A stretch of 40,688 nucleotides of DNA from a virus: IMG/VR virus record IMGVR_UViG_3300011115_000550, positions 1-40,688 of that record. The stretch is one strand, 5' to 3'. Positions 1 through 6,688 of this stretch are shown here, piece by piece. The position numbers were made by a program, and so were the translations under genes. Below the pieces are notes generated by a model. It did not search any database. It had not been told where the DNA came from and saw nothing but the letters and a program-made list of their open reading frames with translations. Each line of letters starts with the position of its first letter. The first letter of the stretch is position 1.

Positions 1-127
1 CCGCCCGCCGTACATGCGCCGGGCAAACTCGCGTCCGATCCACGGGCTGCCGGCCACTCGGTCGATGTAGGCTCCGTCTTTGTCGCCCCAGCGGTCTCCG
101 GTCGGCTGCATCACGCCGAATGATGAA
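1..127. repeat. 127-bp terminal direct repeat (left copy)
   Basis: Bases 1-127 are identical to 40562-40688. An exact 127-base overlap at both ends is what a de Bruijn assembler using k=127 leaves when it closes a circle, so the natural unit is probably 40,561 bp, circular or circularly permuted. The repeat lies inside a glycosyltransferase gene, which argues against it being a biological terminal repeat. Confidence 0.93.
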
Positions 128-489
128 CCAGCCCGCGGACGGCGATCCAAAGGACCAAAATATCGCTTGCACTCTTCAGCGATCTCTTCCGCCGTCCGGT
201 TCGGGTCAGGCCAGGTGTCATCGCCACCAGTCACAAACCATTCTGCAGATTGGTCCTTCGCCATCACAGAGCTTATGATTTCGTTCGTGGCCGCCGCGTA
301 GCCGGGATAGTCAAATCGCTCCAAAACCAAATCCGCGCTATTACTCACAATGAACGGTGATGGCGTTGTTCCGGGACACGCCATATCCCGGTACAGAGCG
401 ATCTTGTACCCGCGCTCCCGCCATCGATCCAGCACCGGACGAACCTGCTCCACGGGCCGCGCTGAAGGAATGCAAAGCCAGACACTCAC
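1..489 (-). CDS. Glycosyltransferase, N-terminal part (gene spans the contig ends)
   Basis: The GTG start at 489 overlaps the stop of the preceding glycosyltransferase by four bases (GTGA). The frame stays open to base 1 and continues at 40561 down to the stop at 40292, giving about 252 residues in all. This part carries an acidic GGDDTWPD motif near residue 90, which resembles the metal- and nucleotide-sugar-binding DxD site of GT-A fold enzymes. The second part carries a histidine-rich THYHDHWGR segment. It belongs to the glycan island with gmd and the fucose synthase, so GDP-fucose is a plausible donor. The enzyme class is inferred from motif and context; donor and acceptor are unknown. 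Confidence 0.78.
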   Translation of the reverse strand, partial: MSVWLCIPSARPVEQVRPVLDRWRERGYKIALYRDMACPGTTPSPFIVSNSADLVLERFDYPGYAAATNEIISSVMAKDQSAEWFVTGGDDTWPDPNRTAEEIAEECKRYFGPLDRRPRAGSSFGVMQPTGDRWGDKDGAYIDRVAGSPWIGREFARRMYGGR

Positions 490-1229
490 GCCATCACCGC
501 CCGGCAGTGGTCGTCCCAGTGCGGAAGCCGCGTCCAACTTGGAGAGGACTTTATCTGCTCACGGCTGTAATCCTGCGTGTTCAACGCGTGGATTCGGGCA
601 ATCATGCGAGGATCACCGTCAAAGTTTCCTGCCCACACCCAAGGCGTCGAACGTATCCCGAGCGTTTTCAGATCCCGAATAAACACCGAATCCTCGCCCG
701 TGCCGCCGCGAGCCACCGGAAGCGCCTCGAATGGCTTCTTCTCCCACACTCGCCGCCAATAACAGAGCGACGTGCCGAGGCAGTAGCGCTGGTCCGCGTT
801 GAAGTACACCCACGCCTGGCCGGGCTCCACATCGCCCGACTTTGATTCCGTCCGCTCACGCCAGAACAGCATTTCGCGGTATCCTACCGCTTCGGCCCCG
901 GACTCCTGCAGCAGCGCAACTTGCTCCGTGATCCTATTCGGATGTGACCAGTCATCATCGTCCCAGTGGACTATGATGTCCGTCGCCGGTGCCAGTTTGA
1001 TGGCAATGTTCCGCAGTTCGCCGATGGTCAGGCCCGCAGACGCAAACTGGTAGATCACCTCGTTTTCGGCGAAAACTTCCGGATGTAACCAGTACGGGGC
1101 GCCCGAGTCCAGCACTACCAGAACCCGCCTCGTCGCGTCGTAGGTCTGCGCCCTGAAGGCGTCAACCGCCCGCTTCGCAAGTTCGTTCCGGCCCGATGTC
1201 AACATGATCGCGCAGACGGACGGCTTCAC
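486..1229 (-). CDS. Family 2-like glycosyltransferase
   Basis: GT-A type glycosyltransferase of about 247 residues. The N-terminus (VCAIMLTSGRNELAKRAVDA) is the usual GT2 opening beta strand and donor-binding loop. The motif HWDDDDWSHPNRI near residue 93 is a classic acidic DxD site, and GGTGEDSVFIRDL near residue 180 supplies the ED residues often used as catalytic base. I chose GTG at 1229 because it overlaps the upstream stop by four bases (GTGA) and has a GGCGG-like ribosome site; an in-frame GTG at 1235 is the alternative. It is the first of four glycosyltransferases in the island and probably acts on a capsid, tail or host-surface acceptor. The substrate cannot be told from sequence. 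Confidence 0.88.
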   Translation of the reverse strand: MKPSVCAIMLTSGRNELAKRAVDAFRAQTYDATRRVLVVLDSGAPYWLHPEVFAENEVIYQFASAGLTIGELRNIAIKLAPATDIIVHWDDDDWSHPNRITEQVALLQESGAEAVGYREMLFWRERTESKSGDVEPGQAWVYFNADQRYCLGTSLCYWRRVWEKKPFEALPVARGGTGEDSVFIRDLKTLGIRSTPWVWAGNFDGDPRMIARIHALNTQDYSREQIKSSPSWTRLPHWDDHCRAVMA

Positions 1230-1375
1230 GCGCACACCGCCAATGGTGCAGCCGCCATCAACTCAATCAACTTGTCGGCCTGTTTACTCCGCGCCAGTTG
1301 CCGCGCAACGACATCGGCATCGGCATCGGCATCGGCATCGGCTTTTATGGCCAGCTGGCCGTGGTACGCGATCAT
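1226..1375 (-). CDS. Small protein with an Asp-Ala repeat
   Basis: A 49-residue protein starting at an ATG that overlaps the stop of the zinc-ribbon gene (ATGA) and ending in a GTGA overlap with the glycosyltransferase. Residues 12-20 are an alternating Ala-Asp stretch encoded by five tandem CATCGG hexamers (plus-strand view). The rest is a helical, Lys/Arg/Leu-containing tail. I do not recognise a family. The tight coupling on both sides supports translation. Because the hexamer changes length in whole codons, slippage would lengthen or shorten the linker without breaking the frame. Confidence 0.6.
   Translation of the reverse strand: MIAYHGQLAIKADADADADADVVARQLARSKQADKLIELMAAAPLAVCA
1312..1341. 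repeat. Hexanucleotide tandem repeat (CATCGG) x5
   Basis: Five perfect copies of CATCGG lie inside the small Asp-Ala protein gene. They encode the alternating Asp-Ala run on the minus strand. A simple repeat of this kind can change copy number by slippage. Confidence 0.95.
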
Positions 1376-1527
1376 GCGTTTTCTCCCTTGCCTTTCCAAT
1401 CCTTCGACCTGCAATCGTGATTCGGACAGCGCGCCGGGTCCTGTTTCCGTGGCTTTTTCATCCACTCCCACCCGCATTTTGCGCACTTGCGCCCCAGTGC
1501 CGCGATTCGTTCAGCCAGTGTTTCCAT
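1372..1527 (-). CDS. Small zinc-ribbon protein
   Basis: A 51-residue reading frame between terL and the glycan genes. It contains Cys15-x2-Cys18 followed by GWEW and then Cys34-x4-Cys39, the spacing of a small zinc ribbon, with a basic linker (KKPRKQ). It begins at ATG 1527 and ends in an ATGA overlap with the Asp-Ala protein. A TATACT -10-like box lies just upstream. Small zinc ribbons in phages often bind nucleic acid, but no specific role can be assigned. It could be the first gene of the glycan operon or a late gene following terL. Confidence 0.72.
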   Translation of the reverse strand: METLAERIAALGRKCAKCGWEWMKKPRKQDPARCPNHDCRSKDWKGKGENA

Positions 1528-1540
1528 GTCAGTGGAATTA

Positions 1541-1546
1541 AGTATA
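1541..1546 (-). promoter_or_regulatory. Possible -10 box upstream of the zinc-ribbon/glycan operon
   Basis: TATACT on the minus strand lies 13 bases before the zinc-ribbon ATG, in the only gap (1528-1571) between terL and the glycan island. No good -35 box is visible at 16-18 bases. If real, it starts the transcript that runs through the glycosyltransferases, gmd and fcl. Confidence 0.35.
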
Positions 1547-1571
1547 ATCCATTCGGCTGGAAACGCACCAT

Positions 1572-2918
1572 CTAATATTCTGAAATCGTCAGACCACCCA
1601 ACAAACCGCCGTATTGCGTCGTCACCGTCAGCGGTTCCGGGTCGATCAACAATTCGGTGACTGCCCAGACCAGCGCGTCCAACCGGTCAGGTGACTTCTG
1701 GTTCCCCTGCGGAGTCCACCCGCACATCTCATCTTCCAGCTCAAGGAAAAAGCCAACGTGGTGCACCCGTCCCTGCTCATAGAGCGCTGAAACCGGCTCC
1801 GCTCTGATGTACTTGCCTCGACTGGCCCGGACCGCGCGAAACGGGATATTCGGGTCTGCGCCCAATATGTTCGCGCCCACCAGATCCCCGCCGTTGTTGA
1901 CCTCACCCACAATCCGATCCGCCCGCCTGCTTCGGAATGCCGCGATTGCCACTCGTGCCCATTCCGCCGCCGAATATTTGCCGCTCAGGTCGTCGAGGAT
2001 GACGACGTGCCCGGACACCGTAAGCGCCGCCACTATGATTCCGGTCTCGTCCGAGTTCTCGTTGTGCGTGACAGCCGGGTCGATGGCGACAACAATCCTA
2101 ACCAGCAGATCCCACCGCACCTCTACCAGCGGAATCCGTGTCGCATCAATCAGTGCCCGTGTCCACAGCGCGCCCGGCACGTCGTCCAGCAGTTCCGCCT
2201 CCAACTCCTGCCGGCCCAACCGAGTGCCCTCGTATTTGCGGACGATCGAATCGAAGAACGCCGGCGCCAGATTCGCTTTGTTGTCGTAGCTGCGCCCGCG
2301 CGTTACCACCGTGCCCGGGTCTTTGATGATGTTCCGGAGCACTTCCACCGGCTTCGGTGTGGTGGTTATCACCGCCTGCGGGTTGTCGCCGAGGCGCAGG
2401 CCGAACATCGCCTGATCCCACGAATCCGCGTAACGCCACGCTGCCAGTTCATCACACCACAGTTTTTCGTGTTGCTTGCCGCGCAGCCGCTCCGGTTCGT
2501 CGGCGGTGAAGACCAACGACTTCGCGCCGTTCGGCCAGGCCAGTTGCCGGTTCCTGTATGCCGGCCGCTCGCCATCCGGACAGATCGCCAGAATACCGGA
2601 CTCTCCCTCGATCATGATGTCTCGCGCGTCGTCCAGCGTGGCCCCGATCAAATTCACGTATTCGTTGGTTTTCACCCACTCACGGACCGCCTCGGCACCT
2701 GTGCGTGTCTTGCCCCAACCCCTGCCAGCCATGATGAGCCAGTAGCGCCAGTCGCCGCCCGGCAGCACCTGGTCAGGCCTGGCCCGGAACTTTCGCCAGT
2801 CCCAGAGAATTGCTTCGGCGTCCGCGTCCGTCAGACCGCTAAGATACCGGCGTCTTTCCGGTGCGGGCAGCGATAAGATCAAGTTCAGCCGCGAGTCGTT
2901 CGATGTTGCTGTGCTCAT
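1572..2918 (-). CDS. terL: Terminase large subunit
   Basis: The 448-residue packaging motor that cuts concatemeric DNA and pumps it through the portal. Walker A is GRGWGKT at residues 65-71 and Walker B is LWCDE at 153-157. The C-terminal RNase H-like nuclease shows AIDPAV near residue 279 and a conserved DRLDALVWA near residue 416 supplying the late metal-binding acid. Length is normal for a siphovirus TerL. The start overlaps the end of the small subunit gene by about 80 bases. Its downstream neighbour is a zinc-ribbon gene and the glycan island rather than the portal gene, which is unusual. Confidence 0.97.
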   Translation of the reverse strand: MSTATSNDSRLNLILSLPAPERRRYLSGLTDADAEAILWDWRKFRARPDQVLPGGDWRYWLIMAGRGWGKTRTGAEAVREWVKTNEYVNLIGATLDDARDIMIEGESGILAICPDGERPAYRNRQLAWPNGAKSLVFTADEPERLRGKQHEKLWCDELAAWRYADSWDQAMFGLRLGDNPQAVITTTPKPVEVLRNIIKDPGTVVTRGRSYDNKANLAPAFFDSIVRKYEGTRLGRQELEAELLDDVPGALWTRALIDATRIPLVEVRWDLLVRIVVAIDPAVTHNENSDETGIIVAALTVSGHVVILDDLSGKYSAAEWARVAIAAFRSRRADRIVGEVNNGGDLVGANILGADPNIPFRAVRASRGKYIRAEPVSALYEQGRVHHVGFFLELEDEMCGWTPQGNQKSPDRLDALVWAVTELLIDPEPLTVTTQYGGLLGGLTISEY

Positions 2919-3273
2919 GCTTTACGGCTCCGGTCAGGTTCACGTCCGACTTTTCGCGGAATCCCATCTGCGTCTTAGCGTAAAAACAGCAAGCCCAGGC
3001 CTCGCCACGCAGCATAGCATTGACAATTCCCATCATGCAGATTGCGTGTATCCGCTCTTTGCCGGTCGCCAGTTCGTGCGCGAACGCCCGCTTTAGCGTT
3101 TCCACCGCTACGCCCCGCTCGCCGATCTGCGTTGCAATCTGTTCTTCCGTCTTCCCGGCCCCGCGCAGCGCCTGAACCAAATTGCGTTCCGTTTGCGTTG
3201 GTTCGTATGGTTTGGGTCCACTGCCAGGCCGCGCCCCCCCTCGTTTTCCTTTTATTGGGCTCCGAGAGTTCAA
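2839..3273 (-). CDS. terS: Terminase small subunit (TerS)
   Basis: DNA-recognition subunit of the packaging complex, about 144 residues. It opens with a Gly/Arg-rich GARPGSGPKP segment, common at the start of phage small terminases. A helix-turn-helix region follows (LVQALRGAGKTEEQIATQIG, about residues 34-53), and the C-terminal part is helical. I chose TTG at 3273 because it overlaps the methyltransferase stop by four bases (TTGA) with AGGAG eight bases upstream. An ATG at 3306 is the alternative. It directly precedes and overlaps terL, the normal arrangement. Confidence 0.85.
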   Translation of the reverse strand: MNSRSPIKGKRGGARPGSGPKPYEPTQTERNLVQALRGAGKTEEQIATQIGERGVAVETLKRAFAHELATGKERIHAICMMGIVNAMLRGEAWACCFYAKTQMGFREKSDVNLTGAVKHEHSNIERLAAELDLIAARTGKTPVS

Positions 3274-4196
3274 ACGGCACGCTCCTGTTCCGGCACATCT
3301 CCGCACTCAACCGGCCCGATTTCAGCAACCGCCTGCTTTGCATCGCCCTTTATGAAAACAAGAACGTTCTGGTGCGTTTTCCCCAGTTTACGGCTCGAAG
3401 TGAATTGTTTCCCCGCGCGGATTGGCAAAGATCCAACTGACGTAACCAGAATGGCTTCGTTGTACAAGTGCGCCCCGGCGTCCTGAAACGCGCGGACCGT
3501 CTCGCCCACAAAGTTTCGGTACAACCCTTTTTTGTCTCGAATGTCGCCGACCACAAAACAAGCAAACCGGTCGGCCTTCAGCATCCCGACGCACGCCTTT
3601 ACGATTGCCCGGTATGATTTCAGAAAGTCGGCCCAGTCCATCGCGGACAGGTCCAGCGGATCATCGCTGTACTTTTCGAGGTCGCCGTAAGGTGGACACG
3701 AGAACACCAGATCATACTCACCCGGTGCGATTGTCGCTGCGTCGGCACTGTTGCCGTTGATCCAGCGCGGCTTCAGTTCCCCGCAAATACCCGCCTGCTG
3801 TTCGTTTGCCGCCAGTTGTGCCGCCGAAAGGTCGATGCCCGTATATTGCCGCCCCAAGATGGATGCGACGATACCGCGCACACTGCCGCCCGCGAACGGG
3901 TCGAGGATTGAACCGCCGACCGGACAGAACCAGCGATAAACGAGTTCGCATAGAACCGGGTCGAAGATGGATGTGCCGGTTGCTTCTGTTCCCGTACGCT
4001 GTGCCCGGTCTTCGTTGAACTGCTGCCAGCCGCCGCCGCCGCCGCCAGCTACCTGTGCGTTGGCCTTCCGTCCATCGCCCGGCGTTTTATCGTCCCGCAC
4101 AACCAGTATTCCGTTGTGCTCTGACAACTCAAACGCTGGCTTTTGTACTGGGAAAACGCTACACTCTGACTGCAATGAACACCCCCACGGCTTCAA
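3270..4196 (-). CDS. DNA methyltransferase (N6-adenine/N4-cytosine type), detached from its ParB partner
   Basis: SAM-dependent amino-methyltransferase. The catalytic motif IV is SCPPYGDLEKYSDDP near residue 165. The SAM-binding motif is DPFAGGSVRG near residue 99, after TSIFDPVLCELVYRWFCP. The order (DPFAGG before PPY in the fold's usage) fits the group of phage methylases usually fused to a ParB-like N-terminal domain. Here the ParB part (4365-5162) is a separate gene in the same frame, with several stops between them and a plus-strand gene overlying the gap. The start is uncertain: TTG at 4196, TTG at 4127 or GTG at 4100. Target sequence unknown; likely protects phage DNA from host restriction. 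Confidence 0.85.
   Translation of the reverse strand: MKPWGCSLQSECSVFPVQKPAFELSEHNGILVVRDDKTPGDGRKANAQVAGGGGGGWQQFNEDRAQRTGTEATGTSIFDPVLCELVYRWFCPVGGSILDPFAGGSVRGIVASILGRQYTGIDLSAAQLAANEQQAGICGELKPRWINGNSADAATIAPGEYDLVFSCPPYGDLEKYSDDPLDLSAMDWADFLKSYRAIVKACVGMLKADRFACFVVGDIRDKKGLYRNFVGETVRAFQDAGAHLYNEAILVTSVGSLPIRAGKQFTSSRKLGKTHQNVLVFIKGDAKQAVAEIGPVECGDVPEQERAV
4137..4172 (+). promoter_or_regulatory. Plus-strand promoter for the small inserted gene
   Basis: The box TACACT at 4160-4165 (within CGCTACACT) lies nine bases before the ATG at 4175, so the message would start about three bases before the gene. The -35 region is weak (TGGCTT at 4137-4142, 17-base spacer). The same GCTACACT core occurs at the RHH promoter near 15975. 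Confidence 0.4.
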
Positions 4197-4420
4197 ACCG
4201 TTCCGAACTTATTACCGCACTAGAGTCGGCAAAACGCGAGCTATCCCGCTGCATGGGAGGCGTCGATCCGGCCGGCTGCGTTGCGGCTGCCAAAGACATC
4301 ACAGCCCTTCGGTTGCAGCTTCGAGACGATGTTTTGTTCATGGCACACATTCAGGTTTGCATCACTACGCCGTTATCGGTTCCGCCATCAAAGCGCGCCC
4401 GCGTCCGTCGCCCCGCATAG
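4175..4420 (+). CDS. Small plus-strand protein lying in the split ParB-methyltransferase locus
   Basis: An 81-residue frame on the opposite strand from all neighbours. Residues 9-54 look like two amphipathic helices (SELITALESAKRELSRCMGG, then AAAKDITALRLQLRD), and the C-terminus is basic. It has its own near-leaderless promoter signal. It sits in the interval that separates the ParB-like gene from the methyltransferase, overlapping the last bases of the ParB-like frame and the possible first bases of the methyltransferase frame. This is the layout of a moron: an autonomous inserted gene. I recognise no family. It might be expressed from a quiescent genome, but that is inference. Confidence 0.5.
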   Translation: MNTPTASNRSELITALESAKRELSRCMGGVDPAGCVAAAKDITALRLQLRDDVLFMAHIQVCITTPLSVPPSKRARVRRPA

Positions 4421-5162
4421 TTTTACCGTTTTTCAATTTCATTGCTGGCCTCGGACTTCCGCCCGGAGAATTGCCCCCCCCCGCCGTGCCTTTGCGCGAT
4501 CCAGCGGCATTGGTGACCCCCCCGGAATGGCGTGGAGGCGTTCCGCCTCCAGCGCCGCGGCCCAGTTCTGACTGAATCCCAAGCGCCATCCACGCCCGCT
4601 TTCGGTCCTGCCAGTATCCCTGCCGCGCATCCAGCACGCTAAACGGAGGCACTCCAAACCGTTCCGCAAGTGTTTGTTTTGCGGATTCCGTTGTTTCTCC
4701 TGCCTGATCCTGAAAGCAAAACTCAGCCTCATCAAACCCCGTCAGCGTCAGGTCGAAGTCCAGCGCCTTTAGTTCGCCAAATTCCAGCGCCAGCGCGTCC
4801 ATGTCCCATTCCGCCCAGTTCACCGACCGGTTCGCCAACAGCCGAAACGCTTTAACCTGCGCCGGGCTCCACCCATCGCACGGGATCACCGGTACTTCCG
4901 CCATCTTGAGCACGAGCGCGCCCTTCAAACGAAGGTGCCCGTCGATTACGTCCCCGTTCGACCGCGCCAGAATCGGTACCGTAAAACCGTACTCTCTGAT
5001 GCTGGCGACGATGCGATCCACCGCTTTATCGTTCTTCCTCGGGTTTCGCGCGTATGGCACCAGCCGGGTGGCCGGCCAGTACTCAATGCGGATCTGTGGT
5101 GATGTGTTTTTGGATTTCCGCCCGGAGCCGGGTGGCTTAGGAGTGCCTTTGACAAATGGCAT
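4365..5162 (-). CDS. ParB/Srx-fold N-terminal domain protein of the phage ParB-methylase type
   Basis: 265 residues. The ParB-like domain spans about residues 25-140: LVPYARNPRKNDKAVDRIV, then the nuclease/CTPase-type loop NGDVIDGHLRLKGAL, and LLANRSVNWAEWD. A linker follows (PPFSVLDARQGYWQDRKRAW) that I associate with the region joining ParB and methylase domains in fused phage methylases. The last 60 residues are Gly/Pro-rich low complexity encoded over C9 and C7 homopolymers (plus strand 4474-4482 and 4517-4523). It probably guides or regulates the neighbouring methyltransferase. An indel in the homopolymers cannot be excluded, but the stops beyond 4365 would still separate the two genes. 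Confidence 0.82.
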   Translation of the reverse strand: MPFVKGTPKPPGSGRKSKNTSPQIRIEYWPATRLVPYARNPRKNDKAVDRIVASIREYGFTVPILARSNGDVIDGHLRLKGALVLKMAEVPVIPCDGWSPAQVKAFRLLANRSVNWAEWDMDALALEFGELKALDFDLTLTGFDEAEFCFQDQAGETTESAKQTLAERFGVPPFSVLDARQGYWQDRKRAWMALGIQSELGRGAGGGTPPRHSGGVTNAAGSRKGTAGGGNSPGGSPRPAMKLKNGKTMRGDGRGRALMAEPITA

Positions 5163-5176
5163 TATGCAAACTCATG

Positions 5177-5533
5177 CTAACACGCAATACGTGAGAGGAT
5201 GTGCACCTTAGCCAGCGCGCCCCGAAGTCTCTTCACCTCGTCGCGCAGCAGCTCTAATTCGTCTGTGTTTCCTATCTCTGGCTTTTTCATCCGGCGCAAA
5301 CTGTGGATCACCGAGGTATGATGCATACCGAAGACCTTGGCGATCTGCGGTAAACTGTATCCCTGAGCCCGCAGCGTCTCCATCACATCGCGCCGCGCCG
5401 CAACATTAAGCCGGGTGTTTGTGCGCCGCATCGGGTCGGCGCCAAATCTACGCTTTGCGGCCATGATCGCTTTGGTTAGCGAGCCGTGCAAAATAGGTTC
5501 GGAGATGGTGCGGAAAACCGAATCGAGTTTCAT
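5177..5533 (-). CDS. Stand-alone DnaA domain IV-like DNA-binding protein
   Basis: 118 residues starting at an ATG coupled (ATGA) to the upstream membrane-protein gene. Residues 58-82 (QGYSLPQIAKVFGMHHTSVI and following) match the helix-turn-helix and the DHTTVIHS-type signature of DnaA domain IV, the part that reads DnaA boxes. A short coiled coil follows at about 90-110 (ELELLRDEVKRLRGAL). No AAA+ ATPase domain is present, so it cannot melt an origin alone. It may compete with host DnaA, recruit replication proteins or regulate transcription. The fold call is confident; the role is inference. Confidence 0.85.
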   Translation of the reverse strand: MKLDSVFRTISEPILHGSLTKAIMAAKRRFGADPMRRTNTRLNVAARRDVMETLRAQGYSLPQIAKVFGMHHTSVIHSLRRMKKPEIGNTDELELLRDEVKRLRGALAKVHILSRIAC

Positions 5534-5712
5534 GGCCGAACCAAAGTCGCAGCAATAACCACAAACTCGACACCCGCCAGCACCGCAAACCCGAGCGCCC
5601 ACCGTCGCCAGTGCCGAACCCGCGTTCGGTGGATATCGGCCAGTTCAAACGCCGCGAGTGCCATTTCGCCCTGCTGCTCGATCAGAATCATAATGTCGTC
5701 GTAATTGTTCAT
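5530..5712 (-). CDS. Small single-pass membrane protein
   Basis: 60 residues, starting at an ATG overlapping the HNH stop and ending in an ATGA overlap with the DnaA-like gene. Residues 1-33 are soluble with acidic and amphipathic character (NNYDDIMILIEQQGEMAL); an Arg/Trp-rich hinge follows (RVRHWRRW). Residues 39-58 form one membrane helix (ALGFAVLAGVEFVVIAATLV). By the positive-inside rule the N-terminus is probably cytoplasmic. No family recognised. Its place in the early operon suggests host modulation rather than lysis. Confidence 0.68.
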   Translation of the reverse strand: MNNYDDIMILIEQQGEMALAAFELADIHRTRVRHWRRWALGFAVLAGVEFVVIAATLVRP

Positions 5713-6062
5713 TTTTTGCGCCCCATGCAATCAAGATACAAGTCGTAATGCGCCGCCGCTTCCCACTCCATCACCAGCCGGTGAAGGTCTTCAAACGCCT
5801 TTCGGCCGGCATCATACTCCATGTGATGCGCCCGGCAAAGTGGCACACAGGAAGAATCCGGCCCCTTGCTGCGCATTCCGTTGTTCTTCGTGTGGGCTGC
5901 GTCGCACCGTTGCCGCGGATCGTCCATCCCGCAGGCCACGCACTTTCGGTCATGCAGCCAGTCCATGTACGACCGATCCCGCGCCGGTCCGCGCCGAGGT
6001 TTCGCTCGGCGTTGCGGAATTGGCGTTGGGGCGCGCTTAAGATACTCTCGCCGCTGAATCAT
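5709..6062 (-). CDS. HNH endonuclease-like protein (DUF968-like)
   Basis: 117 residues. After a basic N-terminus, zinc ligands Cys41-x2-Cys44 lead to an HNH-type core: CDAAHTKNNGMRSKGPDSS with His57 as candidate general base, then CVPLCRAHHMEYDAG with Cys76 and His79/His80. This pattern is typical of small phage HNH proteins in replication/recombination regions. It could nick or cut DNA during replication, recombination or packaging. It overlaps the gene upstream by 26 bases and couples to the membrane protein downstream. I see no sign of a homing element. Confidence 0.8.
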   Translation of the reverse strand: MIQRREYLKRAPTPIPQRRAKPRRGPARDRSYMDWLHDRKCVACGMDDPRQRCDAAHTKNNGMRSKGPDSSCVPLCRAHHMEYDAGRKAFEDLHRLVMEWEAAAHYDLYLDCMGRKK

Positions 6063-6378
6063 TTACCAGGTCATCGCGAAAAAAGTCATCGTTCCAGGCG
6101 TTCCAGGTGGCCGCAACCACCATCTTTCCTTCGAGCCCGCGCGCCCAGACCTTGTAATCCGAAGGGAAAATGCCTGAGCCCCTGTCGGCTTTGAGGTCTT
6201 TTCTGCGATTGCGAAGGTCTTCCTTGGCCATCTCGAATCCCTCGGCAAGCGTGCTCACGTAGTTTACGGGCTCGTAGTGGCCTTCTTCGTCCTCGACAAT
6301 CAGCGTGGCAGTTCCGAGGTCAGTATCGCGGAGGATCTGAATCGCGAAGCCCGGTGTGGCTGCTGTGGTGTTTTTCAT
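6037..6378 (-). CDS. Conserved-looking hypothetical early protein
   Basis: 113 residues from an ATG overlapping the zinc-finger stop (ATGA). N-terminal beta-rich part (GFAIQILRDTDLGTATLIVE), an acidic turn, then a basic helix (EMAKEDLRNRRKDLKADRG) and a Trp-containing C-terminus (VVAATWNAWNDDFFRDDLV). Soluble, no zinc ligands, no membrane segment. No family recognised; it lies between a zinc-finger protein and the HNH gene in the early operon. Confidence 0.7.
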   Translation of the reverse strand: MKNTTAATPGFAIQILRDTDLGTATLIVEDEEGHYEPVNYVSTLAEGFEMAKEDLRNRRKDLKADRGSGIFPSDYKVWARGLEGKMVVAATWNAWNDDFFRDDLVNDSAARVS

Positions 6379-6635
6379 GCGCCACCTGTTCCTTGTGCCG
6401 CCCCTGCCGCCTGATCGTTCGCGCACGCCTGGCAGACCTGGAACCGGCGTTCCTGCGGTGGGTGTGACAGCCCCTGCCGCATCACAATCAGGATCACCGA
6501 GAGCGCGGATTGCGGAAACTGGCCGTCGCATAGTTCACACGGTTCCGTTTCGGGCTCCGGTGCCACGTAACCCGGATGCCATGCTTCCAGCCCTGCCGGA
6601 CCGGCGTAATCAGATTCAAAAAAGTCTCTTGCCAT
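6375..6635 (-). CDS. Small zinc-finger-like protein
   Basis: 86 residues with two CxxC pairs, Cys33-x2-Cys36 (CELCDG) and Cys68-x2-Cys71 (CQACAND), separated by about 31 residues, as in a treble-clef or zinc ribbon. The first 30 residues are acidic and Pro-rich. The ATG at 6635 overlaps by one base (TGATG) the stop of a 17-codon duplicated frame, and the end overlaps the next gene by ATGA. Possible nucleic-acid or protein-binding role; no family recognised. Confidence 0.7.
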   Translation of the reverse strand: MARDFFESDYAGPAGLEAWHPGYVAPEPETEPCELCDGQFPQSALSVILIVMRQGLSHPPQERRFQVCQACANDQAAGAAQGTGGA

Positions 6636-6687
6636 CACCGGCGCACCTCGATGATGCGGCTCCGGTCGGCCATTTCCTGATCGCTCA
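6635..6687. repeat. 53-bp direct repeat, copy A
   Basis: Matches 7155-7207 with three mismatches (50/53). The repeats flank the heptad-repeat gene, so the gene sits in a duplicated cassette. Each copy encodes the peptide SDQEMAD followed by RIIEVRR and a stop. Confidence 0.9.
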
Positions 6688-6688
6688 C
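6635..6688 (-). CDS. 17-codon remnant frame duplicated from the 34-residue gene
   Basis: GTG at 6688 overlaps the heptad-repeat stop (GTGA) and the frame reads SDQEMADRSRIIEVRR before a TGA. It equals the C-terminal half of the 34-residue gene at 7155-7259, from the 53-bp duplication. It may act only as a translational bridge to the zinc-finger gene rather than as a functional peptide. Confidence 0.35.
   Translation of the reverse strand: MSDQEMADRSRIIEVRR

Noticed and set aside
2007-2876. Long plus-strand open frame (289 codons) opposite terL
   Set aside because: It is Arg/His/Pro-rich antisense of a high-GC gene with no start signals; terL motifs show the minus strand is real.
4474-4523. 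C9 and C7 homopolymers as a frameshift joining ParB and methylase
   Set aside because: Both genes are already in the same frame; the stops lie beyond these runs, so an indel there would not fuse them.
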